Positions 1-8,133 of a stretch of 64,000 nt of DNA are shown one piece after another. The translations under genes and the position numbers were made by a program. Numbering within the stretch: the first letter of the stretch is position 1; every line of letters begins with the position of its first letter. Source of the DNA: Benthicola sp039584685 (lineage in GTDB: Bacteria; Gemmatimonadota; Gemmatimonadetes; Palauibacterales; Palauibacteraceae); the NCBI GenBank assembly GCA_039584685.1, contig JBDGXI010000007.1:1-64000 (forward strand), given 5' to 3'. The notes below the pieces were generated by a model. It ran no database searches and was not told the DNA's origin. It saw only the letters and a program-made list of their open reading frames with translations.

Positions 1-222
<222 letters not shown>

Positions 223-272
223 CTCAGGCATACCGATGAGTCTCACACACACCCACAACGCACCACGCAACA

Positions 273-324
273 CCTCTCGCCCCTCTTTGGCATAGACGCC
301 TCTCGCCCCTCTTTGGCATAGACG
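273..324. repeat. 26-bp perfect tandem duplication in the 23S-5S spacer
   Basis: Two identical 26-bp units lie head to tail at 273-298 and 299-324. Each begins CCTCTCGCCCC and ends TTTGGCATAGACG. A shorter 9-bp direct repeat (CAAGGAAGG) follows at 393-401 and 402-410. The spacer between 23S and 5S (223-495) holds no tRNA or credible gene. Each 26-bp unit contains TTGGCA, which resembles a -35 element, but I see no convincing -10 at the right distance, so a promoter is not claimed. Confidence 0.9.
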
Positions 325-495
325 CGCACTTCCTGCGTTATGGTCCGGCCGCTGTATGGCCCAGGGCTTTCGCAAGGAGAATCGTTGCAGGTCAAGGAAG
401 GCAAGGAAGGACGAGGGAGGCGTATCGAGTCATACGCCGCACCGAGACCGACCGAAGCCTGACGCCGAGATGCGACGATTATGCGCAGCGAAAAG

Positions 496-612
496 TGCCG
501 GTGGTTCTCGCGAGGGGGTCACACCTGGTCCCATCCCGAACCCAGCAGTTAAGCCCCTCAGCGCCGATGGTACTGCAGCCTCAGGCCGTGGGAGAGTAGG
601 TCACCCCTGCCC
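496..612 (+). rRNA. rrf: 5S ribosomal RNA
   Basis: The typical 5S core is present: GGGGTCACACCTGGTCCCAT, then CCGAACCCAGCAGTTAAGCC, then GCGCCGATGGTACT, and GGGAGAGTAGGTC near the 3' end. The gene follows the 23S by about 275 bp, the normal rRNA operon order. The two ends pair only roughly, so the termini are approximate by several bases. Confidence 0.92.
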
Positions 613-687
613 CGGAATGAGTTCCTCCGTGACATCGTCAAAGACATGTATCGAAAGTTGGCCGGGTCATTCTCCAGGAGGTAACGC

Positions 688-1082
688 ATGCGATACATGA
701 TCGCGCTTATCGCCACGCTGCTGATTCTGGCTGCCTGGCCGACCGACCTGAGGGCGCAGGGCAGGAATCCCGGTCCCATCTTAACGGACAGCCTCATCGA
801 CTCTTACGCGTCTTGTCTTAATCTTACCACTGAGCAGGAAATCGCGCTCAGGAGCATCTTGGAGACGCAATCGGAGAAGGCCCAGGAGATGATCGGCGCC
901 ACGCGGGCACAGGGGAGAGGGCCATGGGCGCGATGCGGCCAAAGTTGCAGGAGCTGCAGGAGGATACGAACAAGCAGGTGCAGGCTGTGCTCACGGAGGA
1001 TCAGATCCCCGAGTATCACAAGATACAGGCTGAAATCCAGGAAATGCGACGCAGCATGAGGCAGCGGCGACCTCCCCAGTAG
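688..1082 (+). pseudogene. Spy/LTXXQ-like small periplasmic protein, frame-broken
   Basis: A good ribosome binding site (AGGAGGT, 676-682) precedes ATG 688. The first frame gives a signal peptide (MRYMIALIATLLILAA, likely cleaved after LRAQ) and a helix starting LTTEQEIALRSIL, typical of Spy/CpxP-type LTXXQ proteins. From about 920 the reading continues in another frame (AMRPKLQELQEDTNKQ, then LTEDQIPEYHKIQ) to a stop at 1080-1082. One base missing in the G-rich run near 910-920 would restore a continuous protein of about 131 residues. Both halves look intact, so this is either a recent mutation or a sequencing error. The family binds unfolded proteins in the periplasm; the role here is inferred. 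Confidence 0.6.
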
Positions 1083-1129
1083 CTCCGGCAAGGTTGTGGG
1101 GCCGCCCCTGTCCTCGCAGCTTCTTACTC

Positions 1130-2050
1130 ATGACCGAGCACGCTGTCCCCGCTACCACCGAGTTCAGGGCTGGCATCTGCGCTATCATCGGGCTTCCGAA
1201 CGTTGGGAAGTCTACGCTGCTCAACGAGCTGATCGGCGAGCGGCTGAGTATCGTTACATCCAAGGCTCAGACCACTCGGCAGCGTCTCCTGGGCATCTAT
1301 TCCGACGACCGGCATCAGGCGGTGTTCGTCGACACCCCGGGTCTCCTGGAACCCCGCTATGCGCTTCACGAGTCGATGCAGGTCGAAGTCGCTCGGGCCA
1401 GAGCAGACGCGGACGTGCTGCTGTACGTGGTCGACTTGGGCTGGAGTGCCAGTGTGGAGCAGGCGAGTTCCTTCGAACCGCCTCCAGGCGTGCCCTCCAT
1501 TTTGTGCCTGAACAAGGCGGACCGGATTGCGGCCGCCGGGGTCGCGTCGATCGAAGCCGCTCTCGCCGAACGCTCCATCTGGCACTCGAGGATTGTGACC
1601 GAGGCCACCAGATCGAAGGGTGTGGAAGAGCTGCGGCAGGCGATCCTGGACCTCCTGCCCCAAAGCCCCCCCCTGTATCCGGTGGACGAGATCGCGGCAG
1701 CCCCCGTTCGCTTCTTCACTGCCGAGCTCATTCGAGAGACGTGCTTCCAGGTGCTATCCGACGAGGTGCCGTACGCGACGGCGATCGAAATCGATGCGTT
1801 CCGCGAAGACGACGACCCGGTCTACATCGCTGCCCTGATATACGTCGAGAGGGAGTCCCAGAAGGGGATAGTGATTGGTCGCGGCGGAAGCATGATCAAG
1901 AAGATCGGGCGTGAGGCCAGGCGCAAGATCGAGGCTTTTCTCGAACGCCCCGTATACCTAGACCTCAGGGTCAAGGTGATGCCCAACTGGCGACGCCGCC
2001 CGGGTACGCTTAAGCTTTTGGGATATGACCTTCCGCACGGATCCAGGTGA
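1130..2050 (+). CDS. era: GTPase Era
   Basis: Era is a ribosome-assembly GTPase that binds the 3' end of 16S rRNA. The 306-residue product shows the G1 loop GLPNVGKST, the G3 motif DTPG and the G4 motif NKAD. A C-terminal KH RNA-binding domain follows, with the GRGGSMIKKIG loop. Length matches the family (about 300). The frame is open upstream to a TTG at 1094, but ATG 1130 places the usual roughly 20 residues before G1, so I prefer it although no strong ribosome binding site is visible. The Trm112-like gene starts 4 bp after its stop. Confidence 0.96.
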   Translation: MTEHAVPATTEFRAGICAIIGLPNVGKSTLLNELIGERLSIVTSKAQTTRQRLLGIYSDDRHQAVFVDTPGLLEPRYALHESMQVEVARARADADVLLYVVDLGWSASVEQASSFEPPPGVPSILCLNKADRIAAAGVASIEAALAERSIWHSRIVTEATRSKGVEELRQAILDLLPQSPPLYPVDEIAAAPVRFFTAELIRETCFQVLSDEVPYATAIEIDAFREDDDPVYIAALIYVERESQKGIVIGRGGSMIKKIGREARRKIEAFLERPVYLDLRVKVMPNWRRRPGTLKLLGYDLPHGSR

Positions 2051-2053
2051 GCG

Positions 2054-2221
2054 ATGACCATCGACCCGAAGCTGCTAGAGATCCTCGTCTGCCCGAAGTG
2101 CAAGGAAGAGCTCGAGTACAGGGAAGCCGAGCAGGCACTTCTCTGCCACCAATGCAGACTGCGGTATCGCATCGACGACGACATCCCTGTCATGCTGATC
2201 GATGAAGCTGAGGCTTTCTAG
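2054..2221 (+). CDS. Trm112-like (UPF0434/YcaR) zinc-binding protein
   Basis: A 55-residue protein lies 4 bp after era and overlaps the next gene by 20 bp. It begins MTIDPKLLEILVCPKCK and carries two CxxC pairs (C13/C16 and C31/C34), the pattern of the UPF0434/Trm112 family. Eukaryotic Trm112 activates methyltransferases; in bacteria the small proteins are poorly characterised and sometimes sit near lipid A genes. Zinc binding is inferred from the cysteines. The gene is short but unambiguous by motif and spacing. Confidence 0.88.
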   Translation: MTIDPKLLEILVCPKCKEELEYREAEQALLCHQCRLRYRIDDDIPVMLIDEAEAF

Positions 2222-3206
2222 CCTCGCGCTGGCGGCCTTTTGCGCCTTCGCTCCCGCGTTCTCCTCAGCCCAGGAGTCTCCTCCCGGGACCGAACTCCGG
2301 AGCAAGTCATCAACCCGAGAGACGGCTCGATTCCTCCTCAGCCCGATTGGCGCGCGCACCGTCGGCCTGGCCGGAGCAGTCACAGCTTCCCGGGGTGACA
2401 TTGAGGGGGTGCTGTGGAATCCGGCGTCGGCGGCTGGAATCGGACGCTCCACCGCCTATTTTCTCGCGGCAAACGACTTCGGTACGGCCAGCCAGGTTCT
2501 GGGATTCGTCGGGCGCTGGGGAGCGTGGAGAGCGGGGCTCAGCTACTACCACTACGACCTCGGCTCGATCGACGCCCGGGACGAGGACAACCAGAGCCTC
2601 GGCACGATCGGGCTGGACGACGATGCGCTGATCCTCACCGGGGGGTACGGTCTGTCGGCGTCAGTGGATCTGGGAATCAACTACAAGCTGGTTCGTCTCT
2701 CCTCGGCATGCTCCGGCGGTTGTGAAGCCTACGACGGGAGGTCCTTCGGGCACGCGTTCGATCTGGGGGTGGTCGCTGCCATCGCGGGTGCACGTGGACT
2801 CACGATCGGCGCTGCACTCAGAAATCTCGGTCCCGGGATCGAGTTCACTGGCGGCGGCACGAGTGACCCCATGCCATCGCGCCTCCGGGTGGGCGCATCG
2901 CTGGATGCGACACGAGCATTCGTTCCGAATGAGGAACGGTTCGGCTTCGTGATCCAGGTCGACCTACAGGAAACGGTCACTGAATTCGATGACCTGGAGG
3001 GTTACGTTGGAGCTGAGGCGTCCGTCCGTGGGATTCTCTACCTGCGGGGCGGCTACGCCTGGACTTCGGCTGGGCGTAGCGGCGCGGCACTGGGTATCGG
3101 TATTCGATACGATCGTCTGCGGGTGGACCTCGGTCGTTCATTCGACGATTTTTCGAGCTTTGATTCGGATTCTCCGTTCCAGCTGTCCCTCGCTTTCGGA
3201 TTCTGA
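2202..3206 (+). CDS. PorV/PorQ-like outer-membrane beta-barrel protein
   Basis: A 334-residue protein with a clear signal peptide (MKLRLSSLALAAFCAFAPAF, cleaved near SSAQ). Early in the mature part comes GARTVGLAGAVTASRGDIEG followed by LWNPA, the signature of PorV/PorQ (UPF0164, FadL-like) barrels. Amphipathic strands continue to a final aromatic residue (LSLAFGF), as expected for BamA substrates. PorV is the shuttle protein of type IX secretion in Bacteroidota, but no other T9SS gene is in this window, so a T9SS role is not claimed. The ATG overlaps the Trm112-like gene. Confidence 0.75.
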   Translation: MKLRLSSLALAAFCAFAPAFSSAQESPPGTELRSKSSTRETARFLLSPIGARTVGLAGAVTASRGDIEGVLWNPASAAGIGRSTAYFLAANDFGTASQVLGFVGRWGAWRAGLSYYHYDLGSIDARDEDNQSLGTIGLDDDALILTGGYGLSASVDLGINYKLVRLSSACSGGCEAYDGRSFGHAFDLGVVAAIAGARGLTIGAALRNLGPGIEFTGGGTSDPMPSRLRVGASLDATRAFVPNEERFGFVIQVDLQETVTEFDDLEGYVGAEASVRGILYLRGGYAWTSAGRSGAALGIGIRYDRLRVDLGRSFDDFSSFDSDSPFQLSLAFGF

Positions 3207-3229
3207 TCCGAGAGGAAGACGAGCCGCGA

Positions 3230-5338
3230 GTGAACGACGTTCCCAGTCGCGCCGATATCACCCGAGCCCTCGCCGGGGCTCGCCGCGGGCCGCTCACCGC
3301 CCGGGACCTAGCTCGCCAGCTCAAGGTTGACGGTCACGCCTACCGCGGCTTCAGGCGTCGCCTGCGGGCGATGGAACGGGACGGGGAGGTGTTCCGTCAG
3401 CGCAAGGGCAGGTATGCGCTCCCCGGGAGCTTCGAGATCGTCACCGGGATCGTCGATGTCACGCGGGGTGGGGACGGATTCGTCATTCCCGAGACCGCTG
3501 GCGGAGAGGACGTCTTCGTGCCGCGGCGGTTCCTCGGCTCGGCCGTGGACGGAGATCGGGTAGCGGTCCGGGTCGAACGACACCTTCCGGGGCGGAATCC
3601 GGAAGGGCGCCTGGTGCGCGTGTTGGAGCGAGCCTGGAGACAGGCTGTGGGCGTATATCACGAGCGTCGGGGCTATGGAGTAGTGGTCCCGCAGGAGCCG
3701 CCCCTGCCGGCGGACGTCTTCGTGCCTCCGGACGATCGAGCCGGAGCAGCCGAAGGCGATATCGTCCTGGTCGAGATCGACGAGTGGGGCGAAAGCGAAC
3801 TCCGTCCGGTCGGCGTCATCTCGAGAGTGTTGGGACGGCCCGGGGATCCGGGAATCGACGTGCTCTCCATCGTGCTGGGCCAGCAACTTCCGATCGATTT
3901 TCCCCCGGCCGTCCTGCGCGAGGCAGAGAAAGTCGCGCGCCGCGGTATCCGCCCGGAGGATCTCGATGGCCGTGAGGACTTCCGCGACACGCTCTGCTTC
4001 ACCATCGATCCGGAAGATGCCAGGGACCATGACGACGCCCTGTCCGTTCGTCGGACGGATGGAGGTCTCGAGATAGGCATCCACATTGCGGACGTATCGT
4101 GGTACGTGAAGGAGGGAAGCGGTATCGATCGGGAGGCTCTCGATCGTGGAACCAGCGTTTACCTCGTGGATCGGGTGATCCCGATGCTCCCCGAGGCCCT
4201 GTCGTCGGACCTCTGCTCCCTCGTGCCGGGGCATGATCGTCTGACTCTATCCGTGGTGCTGGAGTTCGACGACCGAGGAGTCGTACGCGAGAGACGCTTC
4301 GTCCGCGGGGTCATCCGTAGCGCTCACAAGCTCTCCTACGAGGAGGCGCAGCGAATCCTCGACCAGGGGGCGGCGGGTCAGCGGCGGGCGAAGCCTGCTG
4401 CGGAGGCGCTCCGAGACCTTGCGATGATCGCGCGGAAAGTCCGGCGAGCTCGGCAGGCGGCGGGAGCCGTGGACTTCGCGATCCCGGAGGCCGAGGTCAT
4501 CCTCGATGAAGCCGGGGAGCCTCTGGAGATCCGGGCTCGGCGGCGGCTGGAAGCGCACAGGATCATCGAGGACCTGATGATCCTGGCGAACGAGACAGTG
4601 GCCAGCCATGGCCTGGCTGAGAGTCTCGCTCTGATCTATCGGATTCACGAAGATCCGGACCCGGACCGCCTCGAGAAGCTCCGCGATCTTGCGGGCTTCT
4701 TCGGCCTTTCGCTTCCAAAGGCGACAGTCGGTCCGGCGGATCTGTCGCGGCTCCTGGACGAGGCGAGGGGAACGCCGCACGAATACCTGATTTCGACCGT
4801 TACGCTGCGCTCGATGAAGCGGGCTCGCTACGCCACGGACAACGTGGGGCACTTCGGCCTCGCCTCGCATGCGTACGTGCACTTCACATCTCCCATCCGG
4901 CGCTACCCGGACCTCGTCAATCACAGGGCTCTGGTTCGGTGGCTGAAGGCCGCGCCGCCGAAAGCCGACGAGGGCCTCAAGGAAGTGGCTCGACACTCAT
5001 CCGATATGGAAAGGCGGGCCCAGGAGGCGGAGCGGGAATCGGTCGAGGCCAAGACCATCCGTTTCATGCAGCGGCATGTCGGAGATGTGTTCGAGGGCAC
5101 CATTGCGGGCGTGACGAGCTTCGGCCTGTTCGTAGCTCTCGACGAGGTCTTCGCCGAGGGCCTCGTACGTCTCGGTTCTCTCGTGGACGACTATTACACT
5201 TATGATGCGGATGCTCACGCGGTCTCCGGTCGAAGAACCCGGAAGAGATATCGACTGGGGGACCGAGTCGCGGTCCAGGTCGTCCGGGTCGATGCCGAGA
5301 GCCGCACCATCGACCTCGAACTCGTCGATATCGCTTGA
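3230..5338 (+). CDS. rnr: Ribonuclease R
   Basis: A 702-residue 3'-5' exoribonuclease of the RNB family that degrades structured RNA. The order is a winged-helix N-terminus (about residues 1-70), cold-shock domains, the RNB catalytic domain with the metal-binding motif FTIDPEDARDHDDALSV near residue 260-275, and a C-terminal S1 domain (from about 615, VFEGTIAGVTSFGLFVALDE). Start is GTG 3230 with AGAGGAAG just upstream (3209-3216). It has its own hairpin downstream (5370-5403), so it probably ends the era transcript. Confidence 0.95.
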   Translation: MNDVPSRADITRALAGARRGPLTARDLARQLKVDGHAYRGFRRRLRAMERDGEVFRQRKGRYALPGSFEIVTGIVDVTRGGDGFVIPETAGGEDVFVPRRFLGSAVDGDRVAVRVERHLPGRNPEGRLVRVLERAWRQAVGVYHERRGYGVVVPQEPPLPADVFVPPDDRAGAAEGDIVLVEIDEWGESELRPVGVISRVLGRPGDPGIDVLSIVLGQQLPIDFPPAVLREAEKVARRGIRPEDLDGREDFRDTLCFTIDPEDARDHDDALSVRRTDGGLEIGIHIADVSWYVKEGSGIDREALDRGTSVYLVDRVIPMLPEALSSDLCSLVPGHDRLTLSVVLEFDDRGVVRERRFVRGVIRSAHKLSYEEAQRILDQGAAGQRRAKPAAEALRDLAMIARKVRRARQAAGAVDFAIPEAEVILDEAGEPLEIRARRRLEAHRIIEDLMILANETVASHGLAESLALIYRIHEDPDPDRLEKLRDLAGFFGLSLPKATVGPADLSRLLDEARGTPHEYLISTVTLRSMKRARYATDNVGHFGLASHAYVHFTSPIRRYPDLVNHRALVRWLKAAPPKADEGLKEVARHSSDMERRAQEAERESVEAKTIRFMQRHVGDVFEGTIAGVTSFGLFVALDEVFAEGLVRLGSLVDDYYTYDADAHAVSGRRTRKRYRLGDRVAVQVVRVDAESRTIDLELVDIA

Positions 5339-5369
5339 CCCGGAGAATCGCGCCGACTAGACTCGCCGC

Positions 5370-5403
5370 AGACGGGATTTCCGCGACCGCGGGAACCCCG
5401 TCT
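5370..5403 (+). terminator. Intrinsic-terminator-like hairpin after rnr
   Basis: An inverted repeat lies 32 bp after the rnr stop: AGACGGG (5370-5376) pairs with CCCGTCT (5397-5403), and the inner TTTCCGCG pairs with CGCGGGAA around a tiny loop. The stem is about 15 bp with one wobble and one mismatch. The tail (TTGG) lacks a real T-run, so termination may be weak or Rho-assisted. Nothing else is seen in the 122-bp rnr-prfB gap. Confidence 0.5.
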
Positions 5404-5460
5404 TGGTACAACGGACGGGGTCATTGTTGCCCGACGAATGCTGGCCAGGGAGTGTGCCGA

Positions 5461-6568
5461 ATGGCAGTGTCGGATGCGAAGGTGGAGTTGATCAACGGTC
5501 TGCGGCAGAGGTTGGACGAACTTCGGAGGTTCCTTTGACCTCGAGTTGAAGGAAACCGAGCTGGAGAGGCTCGAGCAGCAGATGGCGAGTCCCGGTTTCT
5601 GGGACCATCCGGATGCGGCCCGCGTGGTGATCGACCAGGCCAACCAGCTGAAGGCGTGGACCGAGCCCTGGAATGCGCTGGACAGGAAGCTCGAAGACCT
5701 GACGGAGCTCGCCCATCTGCTGGCGGATGCGGAGGACGAGGATCTGGCGGCTGAGCTCGATCGCGAAACCGGCAGCGTTGAGGAGGGTCTCTCGGAGCTC
5801 GAACTGCGGAACATGCTTCGAGGTCCCGATGCCCACAGGTCGGCCTTGCTAACGGTACACCCGGGAGCAGGGGGCACCGAGTCGCAGGACTGGGCGGAGA
5901 TGCTGCTCAGGATGTACTCGAGGTATGCCGAGCGCCGGGGTTACACGGTCCAGGTGCTCGAGCTGCAGCCGGGCGACGAAGCGGGGATCAAGTCGGCCAC
6001 CCTCGAGATCCTCGGAGACCACGCGTTCGGGTACCTGGGTGCGGAGACGGGAGTACACCGACTCGTCCGGATTTCCCCATACGACGCCCAGGGCCGGAGG
6101 CACACGTCCTTCGCCTCGGTATTCGTGTATCCCGAGGTGGACGACGACGTCGAGATCGAGATCGATGAGTCGGATCTGCGGATCGACACGTACCGCGCGT
6201 CGGGTGCCGGCGGGCAGCACGTGAACAAGACGGACTCGGCGGTGCGGATCACCCACGAGCCTACCGGGGTGGTCGTCTCCTGCCAGCAGGAACGAAGCCA
6301 GCACAAGAACAAGGCGAAAGCCATGAAGATGCTCCAGGCGGCCCTGTACCAGCGCGCGATGGAGGAAAAGGAGGCCGAGAAGCAGGCACTCGAGGACTCG
6401 AAGACGGACATCGCGTGGGGCAACCAGATTCGGTCTTATGTCCTGCAGCCCTATACCATGGTCAAGGATCATCGAACGGATCTGGAGGTCGGAAATGCGG
6501 ACGGTGTCCTCGACGGCGACATTCAGCGGTTCATAGAAGCGTTCCTGCGCAGGAAGGGAGGGGCCTGA
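5461..6568 (+). CDS. prfB: Peptide chain release factor 2 (programmed +1 frameshift)
   Basis: RF2 releases the peptide at UGA and UAA codons. The coding sequence is split: 5461-5535 is read in the first frame, then a +1 shift at the in-frame TGA (5536-5538) continues from 5537 to the stop at 6566-6568, giving about 368 residues. The catalytic GGQ is in YRASGAGGQHVNKTDSAVR. The UGA-recognising SPF tripeptide is SPY here (6074-6082), in the conserved context LVRISPYDAQGRRHTSF. lysS begins 3 bp after the stop, the same prfB-lysS order as in E. coli. Lengths and motifs fit the family fully. Confidence 0.96.
5521..5539 (+). promoter_or_regulatory. prfB autoregulatory +1 frameshift site
   Basis: The codons CTT CGG AGG TTC CTT TGA C carry an internal Shine-Dalgarno-like GGAGG (5525-5529) three bases before the slippery CTT followed by TGA C. 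This is the classical RF2 recoding signal: when RF2 is scarce, ribosomes slip by +1 on CTT and read TTT GAC, making more RF2. The upstream frame encodes only 25 residues before the TGA, as in other RF2 genes. Confidence 0.93.
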
Positions 6569-6570
6569 TA

Positions 6571-8133
6571 GTGAGTCCTCACGACTCCTCCGGGCGACGC
6601 GACGGTTTGCCGATCCACGAATGGTACGGAGCGCCGGCCAGACCGAAACCCGTGCGGGACAGATACGCCAAGCTCGCCAGGCTACGGGACCTGGGAGTGC
6701 CGGCGTATGCCTACTCTTTCGATCCTACGGATGACCTGGCGTCCGCCCTGGAAAAGCACGAGGACGAGCGGGAAGGAACCCGGGTGCGTGTCGCGGGCCG
6801 GGTAGAGTCGTTCCGCGATATGGGCAAGAGCGCCTTCGCCCACCTGGGTGATCGCTCGGGCCGGCTTCAGGTCTACTTCCGTAGGAACGACTTGAACGAG
6901 ATCGATCAGGAGGTGTGCAAGCTTCTCGATCTTGGAGATTGGATCGGCGTGGAGGGTGAACTGTTCCGCACCCGGACCGGTGAGGTCACGGTGCGGGTCG
7001 ACAAGCTTGCATTGCTTGCCAAGTCGATGCGTCCCCTTCCGCTCGGGAAGACCGTCGTGGCAGACGACGGCGAATCGATCGTTCACAGCGGATTCGCCGA
7101 TGTCGAGAGCCGGTATCGTCAACGGTATGCCGACCTCGCCGTGAACCCGGAAGTGCGGGCCGTGTTCGTGATTCGGGCGCGGATCATCTCAGCATTGCGT
7201 GCACTGCTGGACGCCGATGGATACCTGGAGGTCGAGACGCCCGTGCTTCAGCCGGTCTACGGAGGCGCGTTCGCTCGACCCTTCACCACTCATCATCACT
7301 CACTGGACCGGACCCTGTTCTTGAGGATTGCCGATGAGCTGTACTTGAAGAGGCTCATCGTGGGACAGCTGGACCGGGTATACGAGATCTCGAAGAACTT
7401 CCGGAACGAGGGCATAGACCGCACTCACAATCCGGAGTTCACGATGCTCGAGCTCTACCGCGCATATGCCGACTATGGTGTCATGATGGACACGGCCGAA
7501 CAGCTCGTGACCGAGGCCGCAATTGCGGCGACCGGAGGACTTCAGATTGAGTATGACGGGCATTCCGTCGATCTCGCTCGCCCGTGGAGGCGGATCGCGT
7601 TCTTCGAGGCGATCGAGGATTTCGCCGGTTTCGACGCCCGCTCAACTGACACGGAGGAGCTGCGCCGCCGAGTTCGCGAGGCCGGACGTGGAGACGCCGA
7701 GGGGGTCGGCCGGACCAAGCTCCTGGACATCATCTTCTCCGAATGGGTCGAGCCCGAGTTCGTGAACCCGACGATCGTGTGCGACTATCCGATCGAGATG
7801 AGCCCGCTCGCAAAACCGAAGCGTGGGGACCCGGAGTTGGCCGAGCGGTTCGAGGTGATTGTCGCTGGGACGGAACTGGTGAACGCATTCAGTGAGCTGA
7901 ACGATCCAATCGACCAGTGGGAGCGATTCGCCGAACAGAGTGCGGCGCGCGCGGCTGGAGACGAGGAGGCCCAGGAACTAGACGAGGACTACGTGCGGGC
8001 CCTGGAGTACGGCCTTCCTCCCACCGGTGGACTCGGACTGGGGATCGACCGGTTGGTCATGCTGCTCACCGACCGGCCGACCATCCGAGAGGTCATCCTG
8101 TATCCGATCATGAGGGACGATGACGCTGAGTGA
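6571..8133 (+). CDS. lysS: Lysyl-tRNA synthetase, class II
   Basis: A 520-residue class II LysRS that charges tRNA-Lys. The N-terminal OB-fold anticodon-binding domain includes VRVAGRVESFRDMGKSAFAH. The catalytic domain has motif 2 (KNFRNEGIDRTHNPEFTMLE) and motif 3 (GLGLGIDRLVMLLTDRPTIR). I choose GTG 6571, 3 bp after prfB, with GGGAGGGG just upstream, although the frame is open farther upstream inside prfB. The last 14 bp overlap the lolC-like gene. Confidence 0.95.
   Translation: MSPHDSSGRRDGLPIHEWYGAPARPKPVRDRYAKLARLRDLGVPAYAYSFDPTDDLASALEKHEDEREGTRVRVAGRVESFRDMGKSAFAHLGDRSGRLQVYFRRNDLNEIDQEVCKLLDLGDWIGVEGELFRTRTGEVTVRVDKLALLAKSMRPLPLGKTVVADDGESIVHSGFADVESRYRQRYADLAVNPEVRAVFVIRARIISALRALLDADGYLEVETPVLQPVYGGAFARPFTTHHHSLDRTLFLRIADELYLKRLIVGQLDRVYEISKNFRNEGIDRTHNPEFTMLELYRAYADYGVMMDTAEQLVTEAAIAATGGLQIEYDGHSVDLARPWRRIAFFEAIEDFAGFDARSTDTEELRRRVREAGRGDAEGVGRTKLLDIIFSEWVEPEFVNPTIVCDYPIEMSPLAKPKRGDPELAERFEVIVAGTELVNAFSELNDPIDQWERFAEQSAARAAGDEEAQELDEDYVRALEYGLPPTGGLGLGIDRLVMLLTDRPTIREVILYPIMRDDDAE

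Noticed and set aside
356..700. A plus-strand open frame covering the rRNA spacer and 5S gene.
   Set aside because: It overlaps a clear 5S rRNA gene, and its translation is low-complexity and motif-free.
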